Source of the DNA: Apostichopus japonicus
Taxonomy: Eukaryota > Echinodermata > Holothuroidea > Aspidochirotida > Stichopodidae
Assembly: GCF_037975245.1 (NCBI RefSeq)
Contig: NC_092563.1
Coordinates: 19,922,094-19,986,093, forward strand
Direction of reading: 5' to 3'
DNA: 64,000 nucleotides
Part shown: one piece after another, positions 1 to 12,400 of the stretch
Layout: each line of letters begins with the position of its first letter
Position numbering within the stretch: the first letter of the stretch is position 1
Notes under the pieces: generated by a model
The model's input: the letters and a program-made list of their open reading frames with translations, nothing else
The model's database searches: none
Told to the model about the DNA's origin: nothing
Program-made: the position numbers and the translations under genes

Positions 1-318
1 TGTTTAAACACAGACAAACCCATTGATAGTCAAAACTTGTGTGCTAGTATGTATGTTTACACATCTCTGTATTCCTTAATGTTAGATTAGTTTTCCATGT
101 TACATTAACTAAGTCCTCTTTTGTCCATCCCCTCTCTCTGTCATATGCACACACACTCGTATACATTTTTTGGTACTTTAGGAAGACTGTAACATTGATT
201 TGGCTGGCATAATGTCATAGATTCCGTTTGGCATAGTCTTGCATCAACACTTGTCGAATTGTTTCTGCAAATTTGGTTCTCTTCAAAACTGAATCTCTCC
301 ATATCTTATAATTCACAG

Positions 319-407
319 GAGACCGACATTTCGAAACTTGAAGAAACAGTTCGACAGACTAATGAAGAAAAGGAGAATTTAATGAAAGAATTAGAAGCAG
401 TTAGACA
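319..407 (+). CDS. RELCH: RELCH window exon 1 (coiled coil)
   Basis: The acceptor is ATTCACAG before 319 and the donor is GTAAGT at 408. The 29 complete codons are rich in Glu, Lys and Leu with heptad spacing (ISKLEETVRQTNEEKENLM), as in the RELCH coiled coil. The exon starts in phase 0 and ends with two bases (CA) that join G at 1023 to make Gln. Confidence 0.8.
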
Positions 408-3400
408 GTAAGTAGAAATACAGTTTGGAAGGCAGTTTGTACATGATTGGTTGCAAAATATATATATCAACAAGATCTTTAAATTGTTTCTCTCTGAAGC
501 ATTTTTTTCACCATTATGGAGTCAAATTTATTAATACCCTCTCACTCTACTGTGTCAAGAGTGAACTATGTCTAAATTGAATTGGTAGAGCTCTAAATTG
601 AATTGGTAGAGCAAAATGGTAGAGTGAACTGTGTCTATTGAACTAGAGTGCTAAGGTTCTGAGGAGACAGTAAGCTCATCACTTGTACAATTAACCCCCA
701 ACCCAGTAAATGTTGGGATTTTCGAGCAAATTATTGTTAGACATGAAGTTTCAGTTTATAACAGTTCAGGGCTTGCTAGTGCTATGTTTAACTCAATTAG
801 TAAGGGAACGGTTATTTCCTTACAAGGGTAAACATGTTACTCTTGTGGAATCGAGCACATTGAACTTTGAGGTATGAACTTTGGTTGATTTGCGAACCAT
901 GCAAAGTTCAGGACAAACAAAAAGGAGGAGGGGAGGGGGGGTCAAGATGGATGGATGCCATAAAAATGGAATAGACTAACTTAGTGAAGTAAATCTGGTT
1001 GTTTTAATGTCCTTTTCTACAGGGAACTAGAAGACTTGAAACATCAGAATATCTTAGCATCCAATGAACGAAAAGCCATGATTGCAAATTCAGAAGAGCC
1101 AGTAAAGGAGCCAGCTATCAACGGACCCTCAACGGAGAGGAAAGAGGCTAGGCAGAACCACACGCAGGAGCAGGAGGACAAAGAGGTACAAAATGATGAA
1201 GATGAGGCAGACATTGGAAGGACTGAGAGCGGAGGAGAAGATTCCGGTCCCGAGCAGATGCAAGACTCAGAGAAGAAGACCACTGGGAACAAGAAGAGGT
1301 GCGTAGAACAGCTAGGATTAATGAAAACAATGGCAAATGACTGACGAACAAAGAAACAAGTGGGGAAATTGTGGAAATAGAATTACATTACATCCATTTC
1401 CAACATGTATCTATTATAGTGTAAAAGACTCACTGGGTTTTATGATGTTAATTAAGTGATTTACTTCGCTCCTCGCTTACCTGTCTCCTCACAACCTTAG
1501 CACCTCATTCTACCGTGCCTATAAAGTCCTGGTAAATAAATAACACTGTGCGCCCTCTATGACCGGACCCCCCTTCCGGTCCCTCCTCCTTTTTCATTCT
1601 ACCATTCCAAGTGCCTACACGCATATTTTTCTTGTGGATAGTTTCCTTGGAAATTTGTCTTGGTTTTCTTCGACGATCGCCGGAAGTTTTTTAGCTTCGG
1701 ATCTTTAGAAGTTTGACAGTCCTTTCCTGACCGATAAGTATCCTTTTTGTCAAAAAGGGAGGGTTTTGGGGACTGTTTTCGTAGTGCGTTCCTCCTCGGG
1801 TTGGTTTGCGGCGGGGTTAGCAGTTCCGCGAAACTGCCTAGGTTCCCGCCCTATTCCTCCCCACGCTGAGGCGTGTTGTTGTTAGTGTGTTTTCATAGCT
1901 TGTTTACTCGCAACAAAGCAAAGAGGCCTCCCCCCAATTAGTTTTCTCTCGTCCCCCTTTTGGGGATTCATATTTCACTCTTTTTGTATGTATTTCTCGC
2001 TCTCTCATTTTCGTTTCAGCTAGCATTTTCTTGTTAGGCCACCCCGTAGCGTTACCTTGTTTACCGTTGCTAGGTTACGCTACGCTCCACCTAAGCCTAA
2101 TTCCCTCCCTAGTTCTCCCTTCTTACGTTAAGCTTCTATCGTTGTTCATTTATCACTAAGAAGTAATCTTCCTTAATCCAGTTATTCAGCATGTCACGCA
2201 ATCCATTGAAGTGCATCAACTGCTCTATGTTTCGCCCAGGCAGAGCCTGGGACGAACACGACCTTTGTCCGAAATGCAGATCCTGCACTCGACGAGACCC
2301 CTGCCTGGTGTGTATTAAGTTTACACCAGCTCAGTGGCAGGACATCGACCTGTGGCTTGAGGGCTTACGTAGCAAGCTCCAGGGAAGGCTGGACTCGATC
2401 CCGAGCGCAATCGGGGCGCCGGAGGTTCCAGGAATAACGGGAGATAGAGAGGAGGAGGGAGTAGTAGAGAGAGAGGTGGAGGAGAGTGGCCAGGAGAGGG
2501 CCGAAGGAGAGAAAGAGGTAGAGAGAGAGGAAAGAGAAAGAGAAAGAATTCCCCTAACGGCCCCGGCTACGTCCGGATCAGTTACGGCCAGAGGGAAGGG
2601 CAGGAGCAAAGGCAAGGCTCCTGCCAAGAAAAGACCTCCGAAGCAGAGGCACAGCTCGGCCGGACTGGAGACTCCGTCTCAGTCCGGGCCGCAGCTAAAC
2701 AAACCCACAGAGCGCGTGGGAGGCTCGGGTCCAAAAGAGAGAGTAACCGAGGGGACGCGGAGACGGAGCCGGTCCCGTTCCAGGGAGCCGGACAGGGAGC
2801 CGGAGAGGCGGGTTCCGACGGAGATCCCGGCCCGAGAAAGCAGGGAGAGAGAGTCCTCCCGCCGACCCAGAAGGGAGAGATCGGGGTCGCATACAAAATC
2901 CCCAAGACGGAGGGAGAGGAAGAGATACTCTCCAATCTCCGACGAGTCCTCGGACTCTTCCGACGATGGATACAGAAGATCCAAGAGGAGGCGCCGGTCC
3001 CCGAGACGGCACCAGGAAGAGGAGCCAGCTTGGCTATCTAAACTCACCGGCCTGCTACGGCCCCTGCTGGAGCAAAGGACGTCCACGGTAGCCGACGTGG
3101 CACCGGGCCCTACCAGCCCCGTACCGACCATGACCCCGCAACCGGCCCCGGACCCAGACGCTCTGGATTGCAGAGCGTCGGTGAATCTTTCCGGCTTGGA
3201 GGACGAAGGGGAGCCCATAGATCCAGATCCTCTCGACTACGATCCTATGGAGGACAGCTTTGGCCACAATTACGAACCGGAGGAGGCGCCCGTGACAGGA
3301 GGAGCCCTCCCACAGGAGCTAATAACACGGGCGGCAGACATATTTAGACGACACCTGGGGTTCGAGGAACCCGAGACGCAACCGCAGAAGGCGGGCCGGG

Positions 3401-6400
3401 TATCAAAATTGACAGCGACCGGCGAAGCGTCATATAAGCCCAAAACTACCGCACCAGTAGACGCAACCTGCTATGACAGATTTGAGGCCATTGCCAACAA
3501 GACCAAGTGGACGGCCTTCCCGGCCAGGGCAGATAGAGCGGTCAGGGTACCTGACGAGGCCTGGAGGGATCTATTTAGATCTCCAACCATCCCCCAGGAG
3601 GCCAAGGAGAGGCTAAAAGCCGAACAAGGGGCCTCATCCACACACGTGTTCAAGACCCCGGACCAGAGGAAGCTAGAAGAGCTCTTGGTAGAGGTAGACA
3701 TGGCAGCCCGTTCGGGCATGAAGTTCGCATCGGTACTAATGCTATCAGCCGAAGTCCTCATGCGACACCACCAACAACTACCTGAGGACAGCAGCCAAGT
3801 ATCCAGGGACGAAGCGGGCCAGCTCCTCCTGCTGCTGGGCCCCCTCGTCAGGCTCGCGTACGATCAATTTGCAAGGATCGCTACCAGGTCCGTAAAGGCC
3901 CGTAGACAAAACATCGTCTCCGCCATCCATTGGCCTTCGACGGAGGCTAAGGACAGAATGTTGGAACTACCAATCCTCGGGGAAGACCTTTTCGCGGGCT
4001 GCTTCCAAAAGAAACTGCAGGAAGAGGTGGCCCGAAGGGAGACTCTGGCCAAATCAGAATTCCGACCCCCACCTACCCAGAGAACCAGACCCTTCCGCCC
4101 GAGGGAGAGCAGAGCACCTAGAGGAACGAGAGCAGCACCCGCCAAATCTATGAGCAGAGGAGCTCTCAGAGGCAGAAGCCGGGGGGGCAGCCTTCCGTCC
4201 GACCCGCCCCTGGGCCCCCAGAGGAGGCAGAGGCTCGACGTCGACCAGACGGGACAGTCACCGCTCCTCCATCCGACCAGCGTTCGCCGCCCGGCCCTAG
4301 GGGTGCCCACCTCACCGCGGCCATTCCGCCGGTGGGGGGGAGACTATCAAACTTCTCCCAGCAATGGGAATTTATTGGCGGGGACAAGTGGGTGTTGGAC
4401 ACAGTCAGACACGGGTACAAAATAGAATTCTCCTCCAGCCCACCTTTCGGGGGCGGAGGAAGGCAGACACTCACACCCACGGACCCCGTCAAACGCTTAG
4501 CCCTAGAAGGGGAAATTCTGGCCCTGCTGGCCAAGCAGGCAATTACAAGAGTTCCGGAAGAGACGGGACCGCTCTTCCGGTCCTCCTTCTTTCTGACCAA
4601 AAAACGGGACGGCTCCTGGCGTCCCATCCTAAACCTAAAACCCCTGAACACAAAACACATCAGACCAAAACACTTCCGTATGGAGACCTTAAACTTAATA
4701 TTACCCCTACTCAGAAAGGGCATGTGGGCGGCGACCGTAGACTTACGGGACGCTTACCTGCACATATTGATACACAGAGAACACCGACGATTCCTAGCGT
4801 TCCGGTACGCAGAACAAGATTACCAGTTCCGGGCGCTCCCATTCGGCCTAGCCACGGCTCCCAGAACCTTCACGAGAGTCGCGGGAGCAGTAGTCGCCTA
4901 CCTCAGAAAAAGAGGAGTCACCCTCTACGTATATCTAGACGACTGGTTGGTAGTAGGGAACAGCCTATCGGAAGCAACCAACAACGTCCACAAAACGCTC
5001 CAGACCCTTCAAGAACTGGGCTGGATCGTGAACCAGAAGAAATCACGACTATCGCCCTCCCAGACGATCCAGTTCCTCGGGGCCATACTGGACTTCACCA
5101 CCGGGGTAGCCCGACCCTCAGAAGAAAGAGTCGCGGCAGTCAAGGCGACCACACAACAGATCTTGGTACACCGGGGGTCACCAACGGGGACATGGCTCCG
5201 GGCCCTGGGACTCATGGCCAGCCTCGTCGATATAGTGAGACTGTGCAGGCTACACATGCGACCCCTGCAACTGCACCTCCTGAGGTCCGCAGACCCTACA
5301 GACCCAGACAAACAACGCTCATCTACAGGTCAGAGGAGGTCACCCAACACTTTCGATGGTGGCTCGACCCAAACAACTGGAGTTCAGGGGTACCCTTTGC
5401 GATACAGCTACCAATGACATCGATAACGACGGACGCGTCACTGTCCGGATGGGGAGCTCATTGGAGCAATCGCACAGCATGGGGGACGTGGTCCCAAACA
5501 GAAAGATCTCTCCACATCAACATCCTAGAGATGAGGGCGGTCAAAAGAGCCCTGGAAGTTTTCAACGACCACGTACAGGGAACGATAACCACAATCTTCA
5601 CCGACAACACGACAGTGGTGGCCTACATCAATCGGCAGGGGGGCACCCACTCAGAGAGACTGTGCTGACTCGCGTGGGAGGTGATAACAGCGGCCGAGGA
5701 CTCCGGTACGATCCTACGGGCTTCCCACATCGCGGGCAAGCTCAACGTGATGGCGGACGCCTTATCCAGGGGGCACATAGACCCCAACGAATGGTCTCTG
5801 GAACAGGAGACCTGCGACAGAATCTTTTCGATCTTCGGCAAGCCCACGATAGACCTGTTCGCAACACACAAGAACAACAAACTCCAGACCTTCTGTTCCA
5901 GACGATTCCACCCCCTGGCCTACCACACGGACGCAATGTCCCTCTCTTGGGACCGCATGGAGGCGTATATCTTCCCGCCGCTGTGTATGATAGGACAAGT
6001 CCTCAGAAAAATTCGGAACTCCAAGGGCAGGTTCACACTAATAGCCCCGTTCTGGCCTCGCAGACCCTGGTTCGCCGAGATCCCTCAGCTCCTCATGGAC
6101 GTCCCAGTGAGTCTACCGGACAAGCCCCACCTACTGTCCCAGAGACAGGGAACTCTCTCCCACCCAGACATCAAGGGGTTACAATTAGTTGCCTGGAGGC
6201 TGTCCGGTCTTCCCTACGACAGAGAGGCTTTTCAGAAGCAGCTGCCGCGATGGCAGCCGACGCTAGAAGGGGAACGACCGCAGCGACTTACGATTCCCGT
6301 CTGCGGAAGTTCGACCAATGGTGCCGACCGAGACAGATACTGCTGCCTGCTGCCTCTGTGACACAGATAGCCGACTTCCTCCTCTCACTCTTTGGAGAAG

Positions 6401-9400
6401 GGAAACAAGTCTCCACTATCAGGAATTACAGGTCGGCCATCGCCGCCATCCACCAGGGCTTCCCAGATGGCTCCACACTGAGCAATAACCCGTACATTGC
6501 ACAACTCGTCAAAGGCATGGCGAACCGTCGCCCACAGATCAGACGGCTGGCCCCCTCCTGGGGACTCTCAGCAGTGTTACATGCCCTGGCATGACCACCA
6601 TACGAACCAATGGCTAACGCCTCCCTGGCTGCCCTCACAAAAAAGACACTCTTCCTCGTCGCAGTTGCGTCAGCAAGAAGGAGGAGTTGCCTCCACGCCC
6701 TATCCACCAAGCAGAATCACATCAGATTTGAGGGCCACGGGTAAGGATGGTTCCAGACCCGTCATTTATTGCAAAGTACCAGACCTTGACCTTCTTGCCA
6801 GGAGACATTTTCATCCCGGAAATTAAGACCATGTCATCAGTAGCCGAGGACAAACGATGGTGTCCAGTCAGGGCACTGAAGTGGTACCTGAGCAAGACAG
6901 AAAAGTTAAGACAATCAACTTCTCTCTTCATCATACCACGGCCACCCTACGCAGCGGCCTCCAAAGACACTCTATCCAGGTGGCTAGTAGAGATCATACG
7001 CCCGTTCACATCGGGGACCTCCCGACCAAGGGCTCACGACGTCAGAGGGGTCGCGGCCTCTACAGCCCTATTCGCCGGCATCCCGATAGAGGACATACTC
7101 AAAGCAGCAGCGTGGAGAACTCCAACTACGTTCGTCGCCTGCTACTTGACCGACACTTTACACGCCGAAGCGGCATTTGGTAGCGCGGTGATGCGAGGTC
7201 CGGTGGGTAACAGGTCCCACCCCTCGGGCCTCCCACCATCGGGCAGTGCCACTCGGTGCTAAGGTTGTGAGGAGACAGGTAAGCGAGGAGCGAAGTAAAT
7301 ATTCCAAAACTTACTGGTTTGGATATTTACGAGTGACGAGCTTACCTGTCTCCATTCCCGCCTCCCTCCCCCGAGAGGGTGGTGGGACACAGCCGGACGG
7401 AGGAGCGGTCGCTCGACTTGACTCACGACTCCGAGCTTCACACCAGATAGACAGATCCACCTTCCACCAGAGAGCCACCGACAAGGTCTATCGGTGAGTG
7501 TACCTAGGTGTTTTCGTATGCGTTTGCGTACATAGTCTTCCACTTACGTTCTCACCTAAGTTGGTCTAAAGGTAACAAGTGGCGGACCGTAAACCTTTAG
7601 GCTCCTTGTTAGTTTAAGGGGTAGTTCCGCCTGCAGGGTTCAGGAGAGTGTCCCCCCTTCCCGCTGCGCCGGGGAGGGTTACACTCCCCCCTGCTAGGAA
7701 GGCGTCAGTGAATTTTTGTTAGGGGTTCACTTTGGGAAGTTAATTCGACGGGAGTCGTTGGGGGTGGCCAGACCTTGCCACCCCCACTCCCGTGTCCGTG
7801 AGGCCACTCTTTAGGAATGGTCTCATGAGAAAGGAGGAGGGACCGGAAGGGGGGTCCGGTCATAGAGGGCGCACAGTGTTATTTATTTACCAGGACTTTA
7901 TAGGCACAGTAGAATGAGGTGCTAAGGTTGTGAGGAGACAGGTAAGCTCGTCACTCGTAAATATCCAAACCAGTAAGTTTTGGAATTTCTGTTGCATACC
8001 TGCATGGTTATTATGATGATTAAGCAATTATATGTTCTGTTGCAATACTATGGACATTCTTTATACCCCGGTCTAAAAGCAAAAGAGCTGCTAAAGTTGT
8101 CTGTATAGGTCTTGTGTCATACAAACAGAACGGAGTAAGGAGGTTGCATTTGTTCAAAGAATATTCCATGACTGTTGAGGTTGGTTCTAGGCCATGGTGA
8201 TCTGTGGTATGCCTGTGCAACAGTGTTATTCTTGGTTTTGAACCCATGTGTTGAGAATTGCTACATTGCTTCATACTCACATGTGTCCTACTGAATATTT
8301 GTACTCTTTAAATATCTATTATGAACTATCTTCACATGTTTGAAACCACTGAAACAATCAACAGTTTGTTTTTTGAATCAATTTCTCTCCTGGCGCCAAT
8401 GTTAATAAGCTAGCTTACTATTGGCAAAGGAATATTTCAATTTTATTCACTCATCTTCTAATAATTTCCAACCTTCACCAACTGTTTAGATCTCTCTTCT
8501 ATAGCTCATCACCCATCTTCACATACGTTTGTTCTTCTTTCATCCCAAAGAACCCATTCAGCTGCATTCCATCAAGCTCTCCTTGAGACTATCATGCCAT
8601 CCAGGACCACCGGAGAGACGAGACTCGTAGATGAAGTATCCCACATGAGCAGTTCCCTAGACAGCCTCGTCGAGATGTTAGCCCGCTGTCTACCCCACAT
8701 CACCCCCAACGTACTTCTTGCCAAACGAGAGGTAGGTTTCTCTCTCATGAATCTTTTCTCCTCCAACCTCATCAAGACACCTCTACTTACAGGGTAGTGA
8801 TCACACATTTCTCATCCTTTATACTTTTTTCTTCTTTTACCTTCAAGGAATTGGTTCCCCTGATTCTGTCAGCTGGTACCCTCCATCCTGACCCTAAGGA
8901 GAGAGACAAGCTCCTTAATCTTCTGTTCAACCTTATTAAGAAACCTGATGAAGAGCAGAGGTAACTTTTGTCTTTTCTAGATGTTAAAAGATTTATGTAA
9001 AATTTTGGTTTTATGTAAAATTTTGCACAATTTTGGTTTTGCTATCCATCATTTACAACAGTTCTTTGTTCATGGTTTCTGTCCTTCATTTGTAATGTTA
9101 AAGAAGTTGACCATAGTTCCATCAAAAGCCACTTGTTGTCACTCAAAAATGTGCAATTTCAGGCTATAAACGTAAGTCAAACACTTGTTGACGACAATTT
9201 TATTTGTCTCAAATCTTACAAGCAAATAAATAAACTTTTTTTGTCCTGTTCAAGATGTTGAACAGTAAAACATTTCGCAGTAACTCAAAATGTAAAACAC
9301 GATGAATACAACAAAATACAATTTTACTCTCAAGTTTTGAACTGTTTGAAAAAGTGTAACATTACCAAATGCAGCCAATTTCTCCACTGATAGTCAGCTA

Positions 9401-12400
9401 GGTGTGAGTCGTCCACGAATAGTCACAGATGTTGTAATTGAGATGTATTTCCCTTTGAGGGTTCAAAAAATGTTTCTACTTTCTTTTTTATTTCTAACAT
9501 AGGCAAGTCATTCTGAATGGATGTGTGGCGTTTGCTAAACATGCCGGGCAAGGCAGAGCAGAGACAGAACTGTTACCTCAATGCTGGGAGCAAATCACCC
9601 ATAAATTCACAGAAAGAAGACTCTTGGTCGCTCAGTCTTGTGGTGCTCTCGCTTCATTCTTACCGGTAACCTTAACTCTTAAATGACCATTTGATTCATC
9701 ACAATGCTTAGGTTTATTAAGAGGGCTACTTGTCTTGTGGTGCTATCACTTAATTCTTATCGGTAATCTTAACTGACCATTTGAGTCATCACAATGCTTA
9801 GGTTAATTAAAGAGGGCTACTTGTCTTGTGGTGCTCTCGCTTCATTCTTAGCGGTAAACTTAACTCTTAAATGACCATTTGATTCATCACAATGCTTAGG
9901 TTTATTAAAAGAGGGCTACTTGTCTTGTGGTGCTTTCACTTCATTCTTACCGGTAATCTTAACTGACCGTTTGAGTCATCACAATGCTTAGGTTTATTAA
10001 GAAGGATGCTAGTAGTATGGTGGTCTCACTTCATTCTTACCGGTAACCCTCTTAAATGACCATTTGATTCATCACAATGCTTTGGTTTATTAAAGAGGGC
10101 TACTTGTCTTGTGGTGCTATCACTTCATTCTTACCAGTAATCTCAACTCTAAAATGACCATTTGAGTCATCACAATGCTTAGGTTTATTAAGAGGGCCAC
10201 TAGTCTTGCGGTGCTCTCGCTTCATTCTTACCGGTAACGTTTACTCTTAATTGACGTTTCCATCCATAACAATGCTTTGGTTTATTAAGAGGGCCACTAG
10301 TGTTGTGGTGATATCTTATGTCTTGTCATGCTCTTTTCATGCTTCATTTGTACCAACAAAATGATGTTTTATTCAGCGATTTGACACATCACGATGTGGG
10401 GGAGGGTGTAAGTACTTCAGTCACTCTCTAAATGGCAGCATGCTTCATAATTGAGATAATCATAATCTCACAATCACTGGCTAGGTTGACAATAGTCGAC
10501 AGTTACAGCATCTCTTGGTCTGTTCTCTCCTTCAGTCTGCTATCGTTGGTTCGTTGGTGCTCTCCATGTTACAGCAGCTTCTGGATGATAAAACAGAGGA
10601 GGTCAAAATAGCAGCAGTGAAGAGTCTCGGGATGGTCTTCTCTCTGATTGAAGATGCTGATAAATACAACCAGGTAAGAGTCCTTCGTTCACTATCGGCT
10701 TGCAGAATTAATGATTTTGTCGAGCTACAAAATAGTGCTCTTCATAAATAGATAATATCTGAACTTGTGAAAGAATACAGTCCGACATCACAACAGTTTC
10801 CATCGAGCAGATGTATCTAACATATTGTTTACTGTTTCACCAGAGCGGCTTGCTATTTGTTGCTATTGGAAAATGGCTACTTTAAATTCTGGAGTTTTCC
10901 CCTCCTGTTATGTATTGTATGCTCATAATTACTAAGTTTGTTGGCAACGTTGATTGCTAAGATAGATATGAAGAGTACCCACAAAGTTTAGTCATAGTTT
11001 GTTGCAAGAGGTGTTAGAGGATGGGCCCAAATACTGCATATTCCATACAATAATAGACTTGCCTTATTAACACGCTTTGAGTTCAGGATGTGGTTGATAG
11101 TACACCACATTACCATGAAGTGTTCATAAAAGGAAAGGCCATACCTAACACTTTTAACATACATTGTGGTTGATGGTAATATGTGTGGTACAGTATGCAA
11201 AGTTATCAGAGAGTGTTAATAAATGAGAAGGTCTTTATATAACACTTTTAGCTTACATTGTGATTGATAGTAGGGCCTGACATTTCAATCCTAGCAGGAT
11301 TTTCTTCAGAGGCTGAATGACAAGTTACAGTAACAGAAGGGACAAATGCACACACAGAATACAGACAAGTTAATGAGCAGGGTGAACACAAATGAGATAG
11401 ATGTAAGAGGATTTAGTAGACAAGGGATGGAGAAAAGAAAGAAACCAACCAGGGGAATACTTATATTTAAATACTTGGCCAAGAGGTTTCCATCCAATTG
11501 TCCATGCACTTAATAAGTATCCTGAGATGTGTTTGTCGTATACACAACACAAAACAAGTTACGTTATCTCGTACGGTTCTTTAAATACATATCTTCTCTT
11601 GCGTTCATGTTCACACAGGGCCTAGACTTGCTCCTGAACACATTGAGGAACAGCTCACCTGCAGTGAGTTCTGCTGCCAGGGAGGTATTCCTTCCGGCAT
11701 TTGCATCCTGGGCCCAGGAACTAAACAGACTTGAGACAAGTCTGGTAACTGCTATAGTGAAGCGTCTAGAGGTAGCAGCAGTGGTAAGCACATTCCCCTT
11801 CCATGGGCTGTATTTTACTTGTTATATATACATAGGAGGGGGTAACCTACAAGGTTTTAGTGCAATTAACCCTACAATAATAGATTTGTTGAAGCTTCAT
11901 AGAAGTCCGTATTTCATTGGAGAGTGACACTTTTTTATATAACAAGAGTAGTCAGTTCCTTATGTGGTATATGGTTACCTCCTTCATCTTTCAAGGGTTG
12001 TATTGCTTTATATATATAGAGAGAGTGAGATGGGATGTTATGCTGCAATTATTCATTGGTTGTGGTTGTCTCATTGGACAGTGCTGTAGTGCCTACAAGT
12101 ATGTTTGCAGTTGGTTCATTTTCTGGTAGGGTCTTTCCAAACAATTCAGATGATAAAACACTTAATATTTTGACTTTAGAGTCAGAAAATGGGAATGGAC
12201 TGTTAAGGGTGTTGACAGAGATAATATTTACTATGGAAAATTGCTGTAAGTTAAGTCTAGATAGCAAAGGATTTGTAATGACATATTTTACTTTCTCCAT
12301 GCACACTGATCTCGTCGTGGATGTACCGGAAAACTATTGTAGTATTAAAATGGGCTGGGAATTTTCTGGCTATAACACAGGATTTGAACAAGGGACCTAC

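Larger units (their letters stand above)
1459..7986 (+). mobile_element. DIRS-type tyrosine-recombinase retrotransposon, nearly full length but mutated
   Basis: The element of about 6.5 kb has the DIRS architecture: inverted terminal repeats (1459-1609 and 7814-7986), a Gag-like frame, reverse transcriptase, RNase H, a methyltransferase-like domain, tyrosine recombinase, and an internal region (7252-7360) complementary to both outer ends. It integrates by recombinase, so no target duplication is expected and none is seen. It lies in sense orientation in the RELCH intron between exons 2 and 3. The coding part has at least two frame breaks inside conserved domains (near 5290-5315 and 6735-6745) and two in-frame TGA codons (5666-5668, 6592-6594), so this copy is probably not autonomous. 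Confidence 0.93.

Noticed and set aside
2331-3218. Long frames on the - strand opposite DIRS ORF1
   Set aside because: They are shadows of GC-rich, Arg/Ser-biased coding sequence; no family features or start context.
9636-10310. Possible CRISPR-like array of direct repeats
   Set aside because: Units are about 95 bp, the intervening sequence is itself repeated rather than unique, and the setting is an animal intron.
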